A stretch of 64,000 bases of DNA, from assembly GCF_024679095.1 (NCBI RefSeq), contig NW_026111172.1, positions 284,354 to 348,353 of the forward strand, given 5' to 3'. The position numbers were made by a program, and so were the translations under genes. This DNA comes from Eriocheir sinensis. Taxonomy: Eukaryota; Arthropoda; Malacostraca; Decapoda; Varunidae. Of the stretch, positions 55,401 to 62,533 are shown one piece after another; the stretch's first letter is position 1, and each line of letters opens with the position of its first letter. The notes under the pieces are model-generated. The model saw nothing but the letters and a program-made list of their open reading frames with translations. It ran no database searches and was not told the DNA's origin.

Positions 55401-56257
55401 GCGCTGCTGAGGCTAATGATGGCAGCGCCGGCCGTATGCGATGCGGATGTTGAACCACGGCTGGTCGGAGAGGACTGAGACGATGAGACGCGCTGCTGGG
55501 TTGGTCACCGCCGCTGGGACATACACCAGGCAGCGTCAGAGGCAGTGACCGGCGCCCTGGATTGCGAAGGGCACCGTCATGAGGAAGTTTACATAGGCGT
55601 TGATGGAGAGCATACCGCCCACCACAATGATGAGGGCTCGAGGGGACCTGAGGATCTTCATGTCGAATATCACCGATTTCAACACATTCCCAAACACCTG
55701 CAACAGCCCTCGCACGCTCCTAAAGGAGCCGTTGATGTTTTTGCAGAGGTTCTTGTTACCTGTGGTAGTTTCAAGGTCATAGGACATTCGGCGACTCCTA
55801 GGAGGCATGCTAGATAGGTCGATATCAGACTCCGCTAAGGAGAGCATTGATACCTCACTGGGTCGTCTGGACAGGCTCACGCCCGGCATCTTGCGTCTCC
55901 CAACTTCCTTCGCCCTCATCTCATCCGTCACCGCAGCACCTGAATCACCTTCATGCACCTTTTCCTTATCTTGTCCCTCATCTTCGTCGTTAACCTGCTC
56001 CGCATCAACCTTTATATGCCACTCGACAGGCTGGAACAAGGCGGCGCCCACTATACACTGTAGGACTATACCGCAGAGGAGTAATGTGGCCCCTTTGCGA
56101 CCATACTCGACCAGGAAGTGACGGATTAGCGGAGGACCAATGAACTGTGCACTGCACACACCGGCCATCAGGAATATATTGGCTAGCCCTCTCTTGCGGT
56201 CAAAGTAGATTGGGTGGAGAAGGTAACATGGCTTGAATCCGAGACCCCCGAACATCC
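43646..56257 (-). CDS. SLC16-type monocarboxylate transporter gene (C-terminal three exons; frame-disrupted)
   Basis: Exons on the minus strand at 55399-56257, 54761-54947 and 43646-43818, all with AG acceptors and GT donors and compatible end phases. Together they cover roughly helices 4 to 12 of an MFS transporter of the SLC16 (monocarboxylate) family, proton-linked carriers of small acids in the plasma membrane. Helices 1-3 must lie upstream, not visible before 64000. Both upstream exons are 1 nt longer than a multiple of three would allow, with one extra stop, so either single-base assembly insertions or a recent pseudogene. The 10.9 kb last intron is filled with LINEs. Subfamily and substrate cannot be told. 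Confidence 0.7.
43928..43975 (-). mobile_element. LINE family B, tiny 3' end fragment
   Basis: The plus strand reads TTTTTACAGTAAAGGAAACA GCTCAA, the signature of the family B 3' end in minus orientation (compare 44565-44590). Confidence 0.55.
43985..44550 (+). mobile_element. LINE family B, copy 2, left half
   Basis: RT N-terminal part: [31 protein letters not shown] sequence, [21 protein letters not shown], then a frame break and a PQGS-type block cut at 44550. The missing remainder of the RT (palm onward) resumes at 47881, so this and 47881-48875 are one insertion split by copy 3. Confidence 0.8.
44551..47880 (-). mobile_element. LINE family B, copy 3 (near full-length ORF2, about 3.3 kb)
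   Basis: A T run at 44551-44572 (3' A tail), then reading on the minus strand: 5' region from about 47880, a short open start near 47632 ([10 protein letters not shown]), APE endonuclease (SVEHHL...[16 protein letters not shown]-like block, [10 protein letters not shown]), a spacer, and RT ([42 protein letters not shown], catalytic YADDSTLH, tail to 44640). Breaks at about 47520, 47100 and 45950-45660. It sits in opposite orientation inside another family B copy. Confidence 0.88.
44640..47550 (-). pseudogene. Family B LINE endonuclease-reverse transcriptase, disrupted
   Basis: Open minus-strand stretches 47097-47459 (endonuclease core with VRNDITCS and [12 protein letters not shown]), 45841-47007 (endonuclease end, spacer, RT fingers) and 44640-45659 (RT palm with YADDSTLH, thumb and tail). 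The gap at 45660-45840 still carries [15 protein letters not shown] sequence in other frames. Endonuclease motif SSDHNLIS is intact. Produced by LINE retrotransposition; needs at least three repairs to be open. Confidence 0.85.
47881..48875 (+). mobile_element. LINE family B, copy 2, right half
   Basis: Resumes at the RT palm exactly where 43985-44550 stops (LL-x-NDL), with the catalytic region degraded (CCACTCCTACACTAATGACTC encodes HSYTNDS, Ala-Asp to Thr-Asn). It then reads [44 protein letters not shown] and a pyrimidine/A-rich 3' end with AAAAAAAAAG at about 48868. Several frameshifts. Confidence 0.8.
48885..49292 (-). mobile_element. LINE family B, copy 4, segment 1 (3' end)
   Basis: Minus-strand family B 3' tail, strongly diverged (AGTTCGAGTCGTGGGCATGA equals the DLNSFKR tail region). 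It stops at about 49292 in the stretch corresponding to EYASHVWG and continues at 50325. Confidence 0.7.
49910..49990. repeat. 81 bp perfect palindrome (40 bp arms, 1 nt centre)
   Basis: Bases 49910-49949 (ACCTGTACCCCAAACGTTCA CTTG...) are the exact reverse complement of 49951-49990, centred on A49950. No mismatch found by direct reading. It lies in the 3' region of the LINE family C fragment. Confidence 0.95.
49990..50040. repeat. 51 bp perfect palindrome (25 bp arms, 1 nt centre)
   Basis: Bases 49990-50014 (TACATCACTTATGAGTTAGA AAATA) are the exact reverse complement of 50016-50040, centred on T50015. It shares base 49990 with the preceding palindrome. Confidence 0.95.
50325..50910 (-). 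mobile_element. LINE family B, copy 4, segment 2
   Basis: Minus-strand RT palm/thumb region of family B: CTCGAGGAAGCTGATGTAGC (equals ASSRLG), the catalytic-site equivalent at about 50735 and the PQGSVLS equivalent at about 50820. Diverged, with many breaks. It ends at a GA-rich site where CR1-like copy D is inserted. Confidence 0.75.
50911..52383 (-). mobile_element. CR1-like LINE, copy D (5'-truncated), inserted in family B copy 4
   Basis: Begins on its 3' side with (GA)n (50911-50938), then the family 3' UTR, tail HFLQFNIN (51057), [31 protein letters not shown], the catalytic region as FANDTKIG (first Asp changed to Asn), [29 protein letters not shown], to about 52383. Stops at 51522 and 51970; an 80-90 bp internal deletion near 51302 removes the LEKRRLRGKLIECF segment present in copies A-C. 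Confidence 0.9.
52384..52476. repeat. T run, (GTGC)n, (GT)n and short (GA)n at the 5' boundary of copy D
   Basis: T18, then five or six GTGC/GCGT units, about 19 GT units and GAGAGAGA. It lies between the 5' end of CR1-like copy D and the resumption of family B copy 4. Confidence 0.9.
52477..53145 (-). mobile_element. LINE family B, copy 4, segment 3
   Basis: Resumes at the stretch equal to 45700-45730 in copy 3 (GGGAGGTAGTTTAGAACGAA) and continues through the RT fingers and upstream spacer (CAGTTTTTAAGGAAAATTGG AGGCAC equals PPIVLKNC). Diverged, no open frame. It ends at 53145. Confidence 0.75.
53146..53966. other. Unidentified insertion within family B copy 4
   Basis: Starts at GAGGGGGTGTCGCAC after the break in LINE similarity. 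It contains a T21 run at about 53392-53415 and phrases such as CATAACTTTGGTATGCC. No coding frame; origin unknown, possibly a non-autonomous DNA element. Confidence 0.4.
53967..54117 (+). mobile_element. tRNA-derived SINE, family S, 3' fragment
   Basis: GGAGGCAGCATGGGCCAAGC, then GGCAGCTACTATAAATAAA, CACTAACGGGTTGGG and AAGCCTGCCGGCACC are shared in order with the SINE copies at 2735-3005 and 58577-58930. It ends in an A-rich tail at about 54108-54121. The tRNA head is missing. Confidence 0.6.
54118..54600 (-). mobile_element. LINE family B, copy 4, segment 4 (5' end)
   Basis: The minus strand matches the 5' region and endonuclease start of copy 3 (FINFCNIRG at the endonuclease start, SVEHHL, then upstream non-coding to about 54600). 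The region between segments 3 and 4 of the element is missing or replaced by the 53146-54117 insertion. Confidence 0.75.
54761..54947 (-). CDS. Monocarboxylate transporter-like gene, penultimate exon (frame-disrupted)
   Basis: Acceptor TTTTTTTAAAG (AG at 54949-54948), donor TTCG|GTAAGC (GT at 54760-54759). The first part reads [17 protein letters not shown]; after a shift of one base near 54890 the exon continues [29 protein letters not shown] and MIIFGPLFG, the helix 10-11 region of SLC16 proteins (pattern G-x-E/D-x-L/M-x2-x-F/YG ... GP). The length of 187 nt leaves one surplus base relative to the flanking phases. Confidence 0.7.
55399..56257 (-). CDS. Monocarboxylate transporter-like gene, large internal exon (frame-disrupted)
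   Basis: Acceptor TCTATTGCAG (AG at 56259-56258), donor GCGCAG|GTACGA (GT at 55398-55397). It encodes [40 protein letters not shown] and a helix [17 protein letters not shown], then the VEWH end of helix 6. A long acidic/Ser-rich cytoplasmic loop follows, with basic RRPS and RRMS sites, then helix 7 ([16 protein letters not shown]). TGA at 55538-55536 interrupts. The exon continues [19 protein letters not shown], the conserved R-x2-x-S-x-LSD helix 8 motif, and after a shift near 55430 [10 protein letters not shown]. At 859 nt, one base is surplus. Confidence 0.75.
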
Positions 56258-56379
56258 CTGCAATAGATGACATAAAAAAAAGAGTACAAAGAAGAAAAAA
56301 AGAAAAACGCTTACACTTTCATATACCTATAATGTTCAGTTTTAAATGGGTTTCCAGATGATAGTAAAACTAAATGAAC

Positions 56380-56467
56380 AAACTAGATTTACATAAACAT
56401 ATAGATATACAGACCAAACGGACCTTCCGGTCCAGGTCAGGTGGTCTGCCCTTAAACCAAAGTGAAA
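56380..56467 (-). mobile_element. CR1-like LINE, copy E, 3' UTR segment
   Basis: The minus strand of GATTTACATAAACATATAGA ... GGTCCAGGTCAGGTGGTCTG matches the family A-E 3' UTR (GGACCATGGGGTCTG...GTCTGATTTTCTATG) at moderate identity; an older copy. It continues at 58075 after the inserted Harbinger-type element. Confidence 0.75.
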
Positions 56468-56849
56468 TTACAGCCCCCAATACACTGCCGATTTTTGGCC
56501 ACGAACTTGTCGCCGAATCAGTTCGTGAAAAATTTCAGCGACCGGTTCGCCGACATGACCAAGATTATTACAGTTCGTGACCATTCGGCGACATGTCGGC
56601 GAATTCTCAAGACAATTCGGGGACAATTCGGAGACATGTCGCCGACTATTCGGCGTCCATGTCGCCGAGTTCAAAATCTGAAATTTTAACGTTTTCTTTT
56701 TGTCGCGGAATAATTGGCGACAAGTCTCCGAATTGTCTTCGTATGTCCCCGAAGTGTCGGCGACATGTCGGGGACCATTCTCCGACAGTGCCAAGATTTC
56801 TGACAGCTAATCATCTGATACCCATGTGGCATATAAAAGCACGGGAATC

Positions 56850-57067
56850 CGGGGTGCAAGACACTTCTTCACCGGCAGCTGAAGAGCCCACCTCGTCTCT
56901 CGCAACTTGTTCCAGGGGAATGGCGAGGGGGCGATCAACTCGTCCCACTCGACACTTTGCGGAACCCAAGGGCTATGGTAGACCCCAAGAATATCCGCGC
57001 CTACCTCATGGACTACTAAAACACCCGGGGAGCAGTGGCCTGGCAGGACAGAATTGTGGGCGAGTAA
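56850..57067 (+). pseudogene. Harbinger-type transposase, C-terminal relic
   Basis: One plus frame reads LSQLVPGEWRGGDQLVPL, NPRAMVDPKNIRAYLMDY, then TAA (57017-57019), then NTRGAVAWQDRIVGE and the final TAA at 57065-57067. The succession PGEWR ... N-x-R ... I/V-R-x-Y/F-x2-Y ... G-A-V-x-WQ is how PIF/Harbinger nucleases end. The DDE catalytic core upstream is absent. The sequence lies between the two palindromic arrays of the same element. Confidence 0.6.
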
Positions 57068-57392
57068 ATACCGTGTGTGATGTGTGGTAATATGTATGAT
57101 AGTATGTGTAATAAAGTGCATTAATGTGACTTGTTTTTGTTTTGCCCTCCTACAAATATTTTAGAATGAATGAATGTTTATGTAATATCAGTAAACAAAC
57201 CAGTAACTGAAAGAAGAAATAAATTTAAAAAACAAAAAAAATAAACAAAGGTTAAATAATGGCAGAATAATGATATTAAGAAATAAATAAAGTAATAAAT
57301 AGTAAATAAATTATGAAATAAATGAAAATGTTAGTATCATACCTATGCTATAAATTCATGATTCTTCTTGTTTATCATATTTTCTTGTTTAC

Positions 57393-57497
<105 letters not shown>

Positions 57498-58074
57498 TAT
57501 GTAGCTATAGGTATAGATAGATTAAGCTTAAAACCTTCAACTTTAGCACAATCTTCTGTAAGCCCTGTATAAAAAGAGAGAGACCCCCGTGTACACCTCC
57601 CACCGCGACCCGATTGCCGTGTCGTGATTAATTCGCCGAATGTTCGCCGAATATTCGGGAACATGTCCCCGAATAGTCTTGGCCATTCGGCGACATGTCC
57701 CCGAATAGTCGGCGACATGTCAGCGAGAAATTCGCCAACAAAATAAAAATTTCAACGGTCAAAATTCGGCGACAATTCGCCGAACACCGCGAATTGGACG
57801 CCGAATTGTCCGGGACATGTCGGCGACATTTCGGCGACAATTCGGCGTCCATTTTGCATTCGTGCACATTCGGCGAACGGCCGCGAATTTTTCATGCAAC
57901 ATGAAACTTTCGTGGCGGTCGTGACTAACTGTCAAAAGTCGCGCGGTGGACGCAGACATGTCCCCGAACGGCCAAGAACAGGCAAGAAAGATGCCGAACT
58001 TGTCCACGACACAGAATGACTTGCATATTCGCGCACATTCGTGAACCAAAATTCGGCAGTGTATTTGAGGCTTA

Positions 58075-58576
58075 AGCAAATGCCACAAAGACTGCATTTC
58101 CACTTTAGTAAATATAAATTCAAGGACGTGTCGGTCGAGCTTATGTTTAAACGAGTCACTCGTGTTGCACTGAACCAGTGAAGGTGGGAGCTTATTCCAT
58201 TCTTATTCATTGGTGAAGAAAAATTTGCTGCAGTCTGAACACAGTTGTATACCTTTAAGTTTTGGGCCATTATTTCTCGTTGAAAACGTGTCATCGATTA
58301 TAAACAATTTCGATTTATCCACATTCGTAAAGCCATTGCGTATTTTGAAACATTCGATCAATTTACCTTGAAGGCAATTTTTCTCAAGAGGGAACCTGTG
58401 AAGAGTTGAGAGCCTTTAGTCGCACGATTCGTTGCCAAAGAAAGAGCTCATCTTTGTAGCCCTACATTGGACACTAAATTTAGCAACGTCCTTCGCAGGG
58501 TGGTTAGACCAAAACTGTGCCGCACATTCCAAGTGAGGTAGGATTAAATTATTGTACAGTGGAAATATGACATCTT
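58075..58576 (-). mobile_element. CR1-like LINE, copy E, RT C-terminal segment
   Basis: The minus strand matches the C-terminal ~150 codons of copies A-D at DNA level (AGCTCGACCG...GACTCGTTTAAAC equals DSFKHKL; CACTTGGAATGTGCGGCACA equals HLECAAQ), with many indels. It resumes from 56467 and is next interrupted by the SINE. Confidence 0.8.
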
Positions 58577-58930
58577 TATGGGGAGGCTGTGGCCGAGTGG
58601 TTAGCGTGCAGGCCCGTGTTCACCGCGCCCTGGACGATCGACGCGGGTTCGAATCTGCCGCTACCACCTGGGATTTTTCAGTCACCGCTGAGTGGGCTAA
58701 GACTACCCACATGCTGTCCTGAAGACCACCAATCAACTCGGACTGTAGGAGAACCGTCCAGGTCATTCAAGAATGTGCTCCGGGGGGCAGCAGGAGCCAA
58801 GAAAATATGGCGCCACTATAAACAATTGCCTGCACCAAGACGGGCACAGGGCCAACCACCAGGCCCCTCAAGATAGCCTACCGGTGCTACAGGCTTCGAT
58901 GTAAAAAATAAAAGTAATAATAATAATAAT
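58577..58930 (+). mobile_element. tRNA-derived SINE, family S, complete-looking copy
   Basis: It starts GGGGAGGCTGTGGCCGAGTG GTTAGCG, an A-box of the tRNA-Ser/Leu style, with a B-box GGTTCGAATC at about 58649. A 200 bp unrelated body contains GGGATTTTTCAGTC, AGACTACCCACATG, GGGGGCAGCAGGAGCCAAG and TGCCTGCACCA. The tail is AAATAAAAGTAATAATAATA ATAA. Internal RNA polymerase III promoter inferred from the two boxes. It splits copy E of the CR1-like LINE. The most intact of three copies in the window. Confidence 0.8.
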
Positions 58931-59112
58931 AAATAAATAAAAAGTTACTGTTAATGAAGCCCAGCATTCTGCTCCCTTTATTTACTGCGTCAGTGCATTG
59001 CTGCGAGAAACTGAGGTTTGACTCGATTTTGACACCCATGTCCTTGACACACTGAACTTCATATTTTTCGATCCAACTTGAAGAACCTGGCACTTATCTA
59101 CATTAAAGGGTG
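58931..59112 (-). mobile_element. CR1-like LINE, copy E, RT segment (5' end of the copy)
   Basis: The minus strand encodes EVQCVKDMGVKIESNLSFSQ, QCTDAVNKGSRMLGFI, the region before [10 protein letters not shown] in other copies. It breaks off at about 59112 (5' truncation). Confidence 0.8.
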
Positions 59113-59640
59113 TAGTGACCCTCTAAATTATCCCGTTTTCTTCATCATCATCATTTCATCGACGCCTGCTCCTAGGAGCTCCCACCAGGGGATGGCCACG
59201 GCTGAAGAGCTTCCAACTTTCTCTATCCAGACAGTCCCTCCTTACCTGCTCAAAGTTTCTCAAAGATCTTTCCCCCCTCTCCCTAACGTACTCTTGTTGT
59301 AAAATACTCCCGTTTTCTTCACCTTAAATTCCTTAAGTCTGTCAGCTAACTCACCACGCTCTCTTTTTCTTCTCACTCTCAACACAGACTATTCCATTTC
59401 CTTACTTCATAACACATTTCAAAACATCTCTTCACTATCGCTATGGGTCACTGCATCGTAGATGTATGTACATAATCTTTCCTATTATAATAACAATTAA
59501 TATGCTCAATCTGCAACACCGAAAAGTCACTCTTGTAAATATTACTACATATCAACCGTTGAACAAATTCATCCACCATTCCCTGAACATATATAGTCTC
59601 CACAATAAACCTTCCCCGTCGTCAGTGGAACGCCAGCACT
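59113..59640. other. No gene recognised
   Basis: Between the LINE copy E truncation and the GC-rich LINE start. (TCA)n-like word at 59140-59158. No coding signature. Confidence 0.4.
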
Positions 59641-60952
59641 CCTCGGGCGAGCAGCCGGGTGGCCCTTCTACGGAGGCGAGGTGGACCCGTGGGGTCATCC
59701 TCGCTTAGGGCCACCCCTCCGTGGTCAAGTTGACCGGTCGGCTGCTCGCACGTGTCAGCTACGGGTGTCTGCTGGGCGCCTGCCCAGAGAGCCCGTGCCT
59801 CCGTCGCTGCTCGCAGGCTCTTACTCGTGGCTGTGGCGGCGGCGGAGGCTTCCCCACACCCGCCGCACGCCAGCGGCGGGTTCCCCCCTGCGACGGGCCG
59901 TCGCACCGACAAAGGCCCGTTCCCCCTTTTCAGGGGGTAAATCCTTCACCACCACCACCTTCCCCGTCAGAGACACGCCAGTCCTCGTCGACAGACCGAC
60001 TTGGTCGGCTAGATTTCGATCGCCGATAGAGTCGGTCTGTCGGCTCCCTGCTACGGGCCGCCTTTGGCAAAGGCCCGTGCTCCCTCGTGCAAGAGGGAGC
60101 AATCTTCGCCCCCCCCCTTTCCCCGTGCAAGAGGGAGCAATCTTCCCCCCTCCCCCTTCCCATCAGAGACACGCCAGTCCTCGTCGACAGACCGACTTGG
60201 TCAGCTACATTTCGATCGCCGATAGAGTCGGTCTGTCGGCTCCCTGCTACGGGCCACCTTTGGCAAAAGCAATCTTCCCCCCCCCCCCTTCCCATCTTCA
60301 CAGTTCCGCGGGCGACCCCGGAGAGAGCGGACGCAGGTTCCCGCTCCGCTCCACGGGCTTGGTCAACAGGTTCAGCCCGGCGGCGCATCGAAGCGCCCTG
60401 GGTGTGGCGGCCCCCGGCCTCCTCGACTTCCCCCGCCCAACACCTCGTTCAGCTACGGCGCGTCGGTCCCTTGTGTTAAGGGTGGGGCGTCCCTACCCAC
60501 CCATCGCCCTCACCACGTGTGCCCTCTCCCCGCCGTCCTTGGCCTAGGCTACGTGGGTCTCCCTCCTCCCGCAGTGTTGTGTCCCCACCACGCCACCGTG
60601 ACCCCTTCCTCTTCCGGCCGTCCGAGGCCCAGGCCACGCGTCTCCCTCCTCCTGCAGTGTTGTGTCCTCACCACGCCACCGTGCCCCCTTCCTCTTCCCG
60701 CCGTCCGAGGCCCAGGCCACGCGTCTCCCTCCTCCCGCAGTGACGCCTCAGTGACCCCTTCCCCTTCCCCTTCCCGCCATCCGAGGCCCAGGCCACGTGT
60801 CTCCCTCCTCCCGCAGTGCTCTACCACCACCCCACAGTGACCCCTTCCTTCCCCTCTCCACCTCCCGCCGTCCTGTGCCCCAGGCCACGTGGGCCTCCCA
60901 CCCCGCCGTGCCTTGTTCCTACCACGCCAAGGGGAACCATGCCCACCGTACC
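59641..60952 (+). repeat. GC-rich 5' region of I/Jockey-type LINE, with two tandem repeat sets
   Basis: Set 1: a block of about 110 bp (CAGAGACACGCCAGTCCTCG TCGACAG..., ending CGGGCC(G/A)CCTTTGGCAAA) occurs at about 59969 and 60166. Set 2: a unit of 70-95 bp (GTCCGAGGCCCAGGCCACG (C/T)G TCTCCCTCCTCC) recurs about four times between 60540 and 60900. C-rich runs dominate. The long open frames here (for example 288 codons at 59681) follow from base composition. It probably holds the element's promoter. Confidence 0.7.
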
Positions 60953-62533
60953 ATGACGAAGAGGATGCGGTTCGACTCCCCCCAGGCGCCCTCAGCAGGG
61001 TACTCGACCCCCAGGAAGGCCCCCGGCAGCCCAGACCGGGAGCTCTCTCTCGACGAAGAGGCTCCTATTGATGATGACGAGAGTGGTAGAGTCCCAGGTA
61101 GACTCGTCATCGACGAGAGCGTCAAGAGCGAGGACCAGCGAGAGGACGACAACGGGAACGACGGAGGCTGGATCACGGAGTCCAGGAACCGGCGTGGCGC
61201 CCGACCAAAATTTAAGCTGGGAAACCTGCGAGATGCAGCCAGTGCTTACCAGGCTGTGACTGCACTCAAGGACGAGCACCCCAGCCTCAAGATAGAGGTG
61301 AGGCCAACGCTAGCCGGCGAGTACATTCTCACCCCCAAGGACGACGAGTCAGCGGCACTCCTGCGCCGCCTCGCTGAGGAGGGCGACAGGGTGATCCTCC
61401 TCGACCCGAGCGAGAGGAGGCACAGGGTTGTATTAGAGCGCTACCCCGTCAGCCTCCCCCTCGAGGCGATAGAGGCCCACCCCCATGTGGTCTCCGCCAA
61501 GAGGCTACGGGCGGGCAGGGTTAATATCCCCACCAGGCAGGTGCTACTGGTGTACGAGGGACCACCGCCGCCCAAGCTGGACCTGGGCAGCTGGGGCCGC
61601 TACTTCCTGCGCCCCGACCAAGGAGAGCCTGTGAGGTGCTACAAGTGCCACCGCTTCGGCCACGTCAAGGCAACATGCAAGTACCCCGTCAGGTGTGGCG
61701 TGTGCAGCCAGGCCCACCCGACGGAGGAATGCATCGGGCGCCACAAGGCCAAAGAGGCCACCACCGCCAGGTACCCAAACTGCAGCAAAAAGCACCACGC
61801 TCAGTGCCCCGAGAGACGCAGGAGGACGTAGGCAAGAGGACCCCAGCAGCTGCAACAGGAACCACGCGGGCACCCACGTCGCCATGGCAACCACCGGTTT
61901 GTTCCCGCGCCACTGCCAACCCGGCCGGCGTGGGTCACCCGACCACCCCCCAGGGACCTCAGGGACCCAGCACCTGGAGAGGCCACCTCAGGTCAGGCCA
62001 GATTAAGGGAGGGCGAGCAGCCGGCAGTGAGGGGAGGAAACCCCACCACCAGCCCTGCTAATCCCGCTAATCCCCCGCCACACCTTCCCTACTCCCAACA
62101 GCCTCTACCACAGAGGAGAGGGAATGGCAGGCGCCGCCAACGACAGCGAGCACACCACAGGGACCCCCAACCCACCGCCCCGCCCGCAGCGCAGCAACCC
62201 ATCACCCCGCCCGCAGCGCAACCCACTGCCCCGCCACAACACTCGAATGGCCGTGCACCCTCAGGGGACAGCACGGGCCTCAGCGAGGAGACCCGCGCCA
62301 TAATCAACACCGTCCTCGAGCGTGTGGTGCAGGTGGTGAAGATGATGCTGGCCCGCCCGGGGAGCAACCCCTCCACCGAGGAGGAGCTGGACGCCCTGCT
62401 CCGCGACGAGGTGACCACAGCCATCGCGGGGGGTGACAGCCAGCTTCCCCATCTACCACCAACACCGAGGGAGGCCACACAGCTCTCCCCCCACCCAGCG
62501 GATGTGCAGAACCAAGATGGAGGAGCACATTGA
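60953..62533 (+). pseudogene. I/Jockey-type LINE ORF1 (Gag-like, CCHC knuckles), one in-frame stop
   Basis: ATG at 60953 (MTKRMRFDS). An acidic N-terminal region precedes an RRM-like middle (DAASAYQAVTALKDEHPSL..., LAGEYILTP, LDPSERRHRVVLERYP). Three zinc knuckles follow: CYKCHRFGHVKATC, CGVCSQAHPTEEC, and a modified third NCSKKHHAQCP. TAG at 61829-61831 interrupts, after which the same frame runs on through a Pro/Gln-rich stretch to 62533. The codon use is strikingly GC-rich compared with the neighbouring LINEs. ORF1 proteins of this type bind element RNA. Confidence 0.8.

Noticed and set aside
55545..56121. Plus-strand frames opposite the transporter exon
   Set aside because: Antisense shadows; the minus strand has splice sites and transporter motifs.
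58577..58660. Functional tRNA gene (A and B boxes present)
   Set aside because: The head does not close into an acceptor stem with its 3' side and runs into the SINE body shared by two other copies.
59681..60547. 288-codon plus-strand open frame in the GC-rich LINE 5' region
   Set aside because: Several frames on both strands are open here because stop codons are rare in C/G-rich repeats; no domain, and it lies upstream of a clear ORF1.
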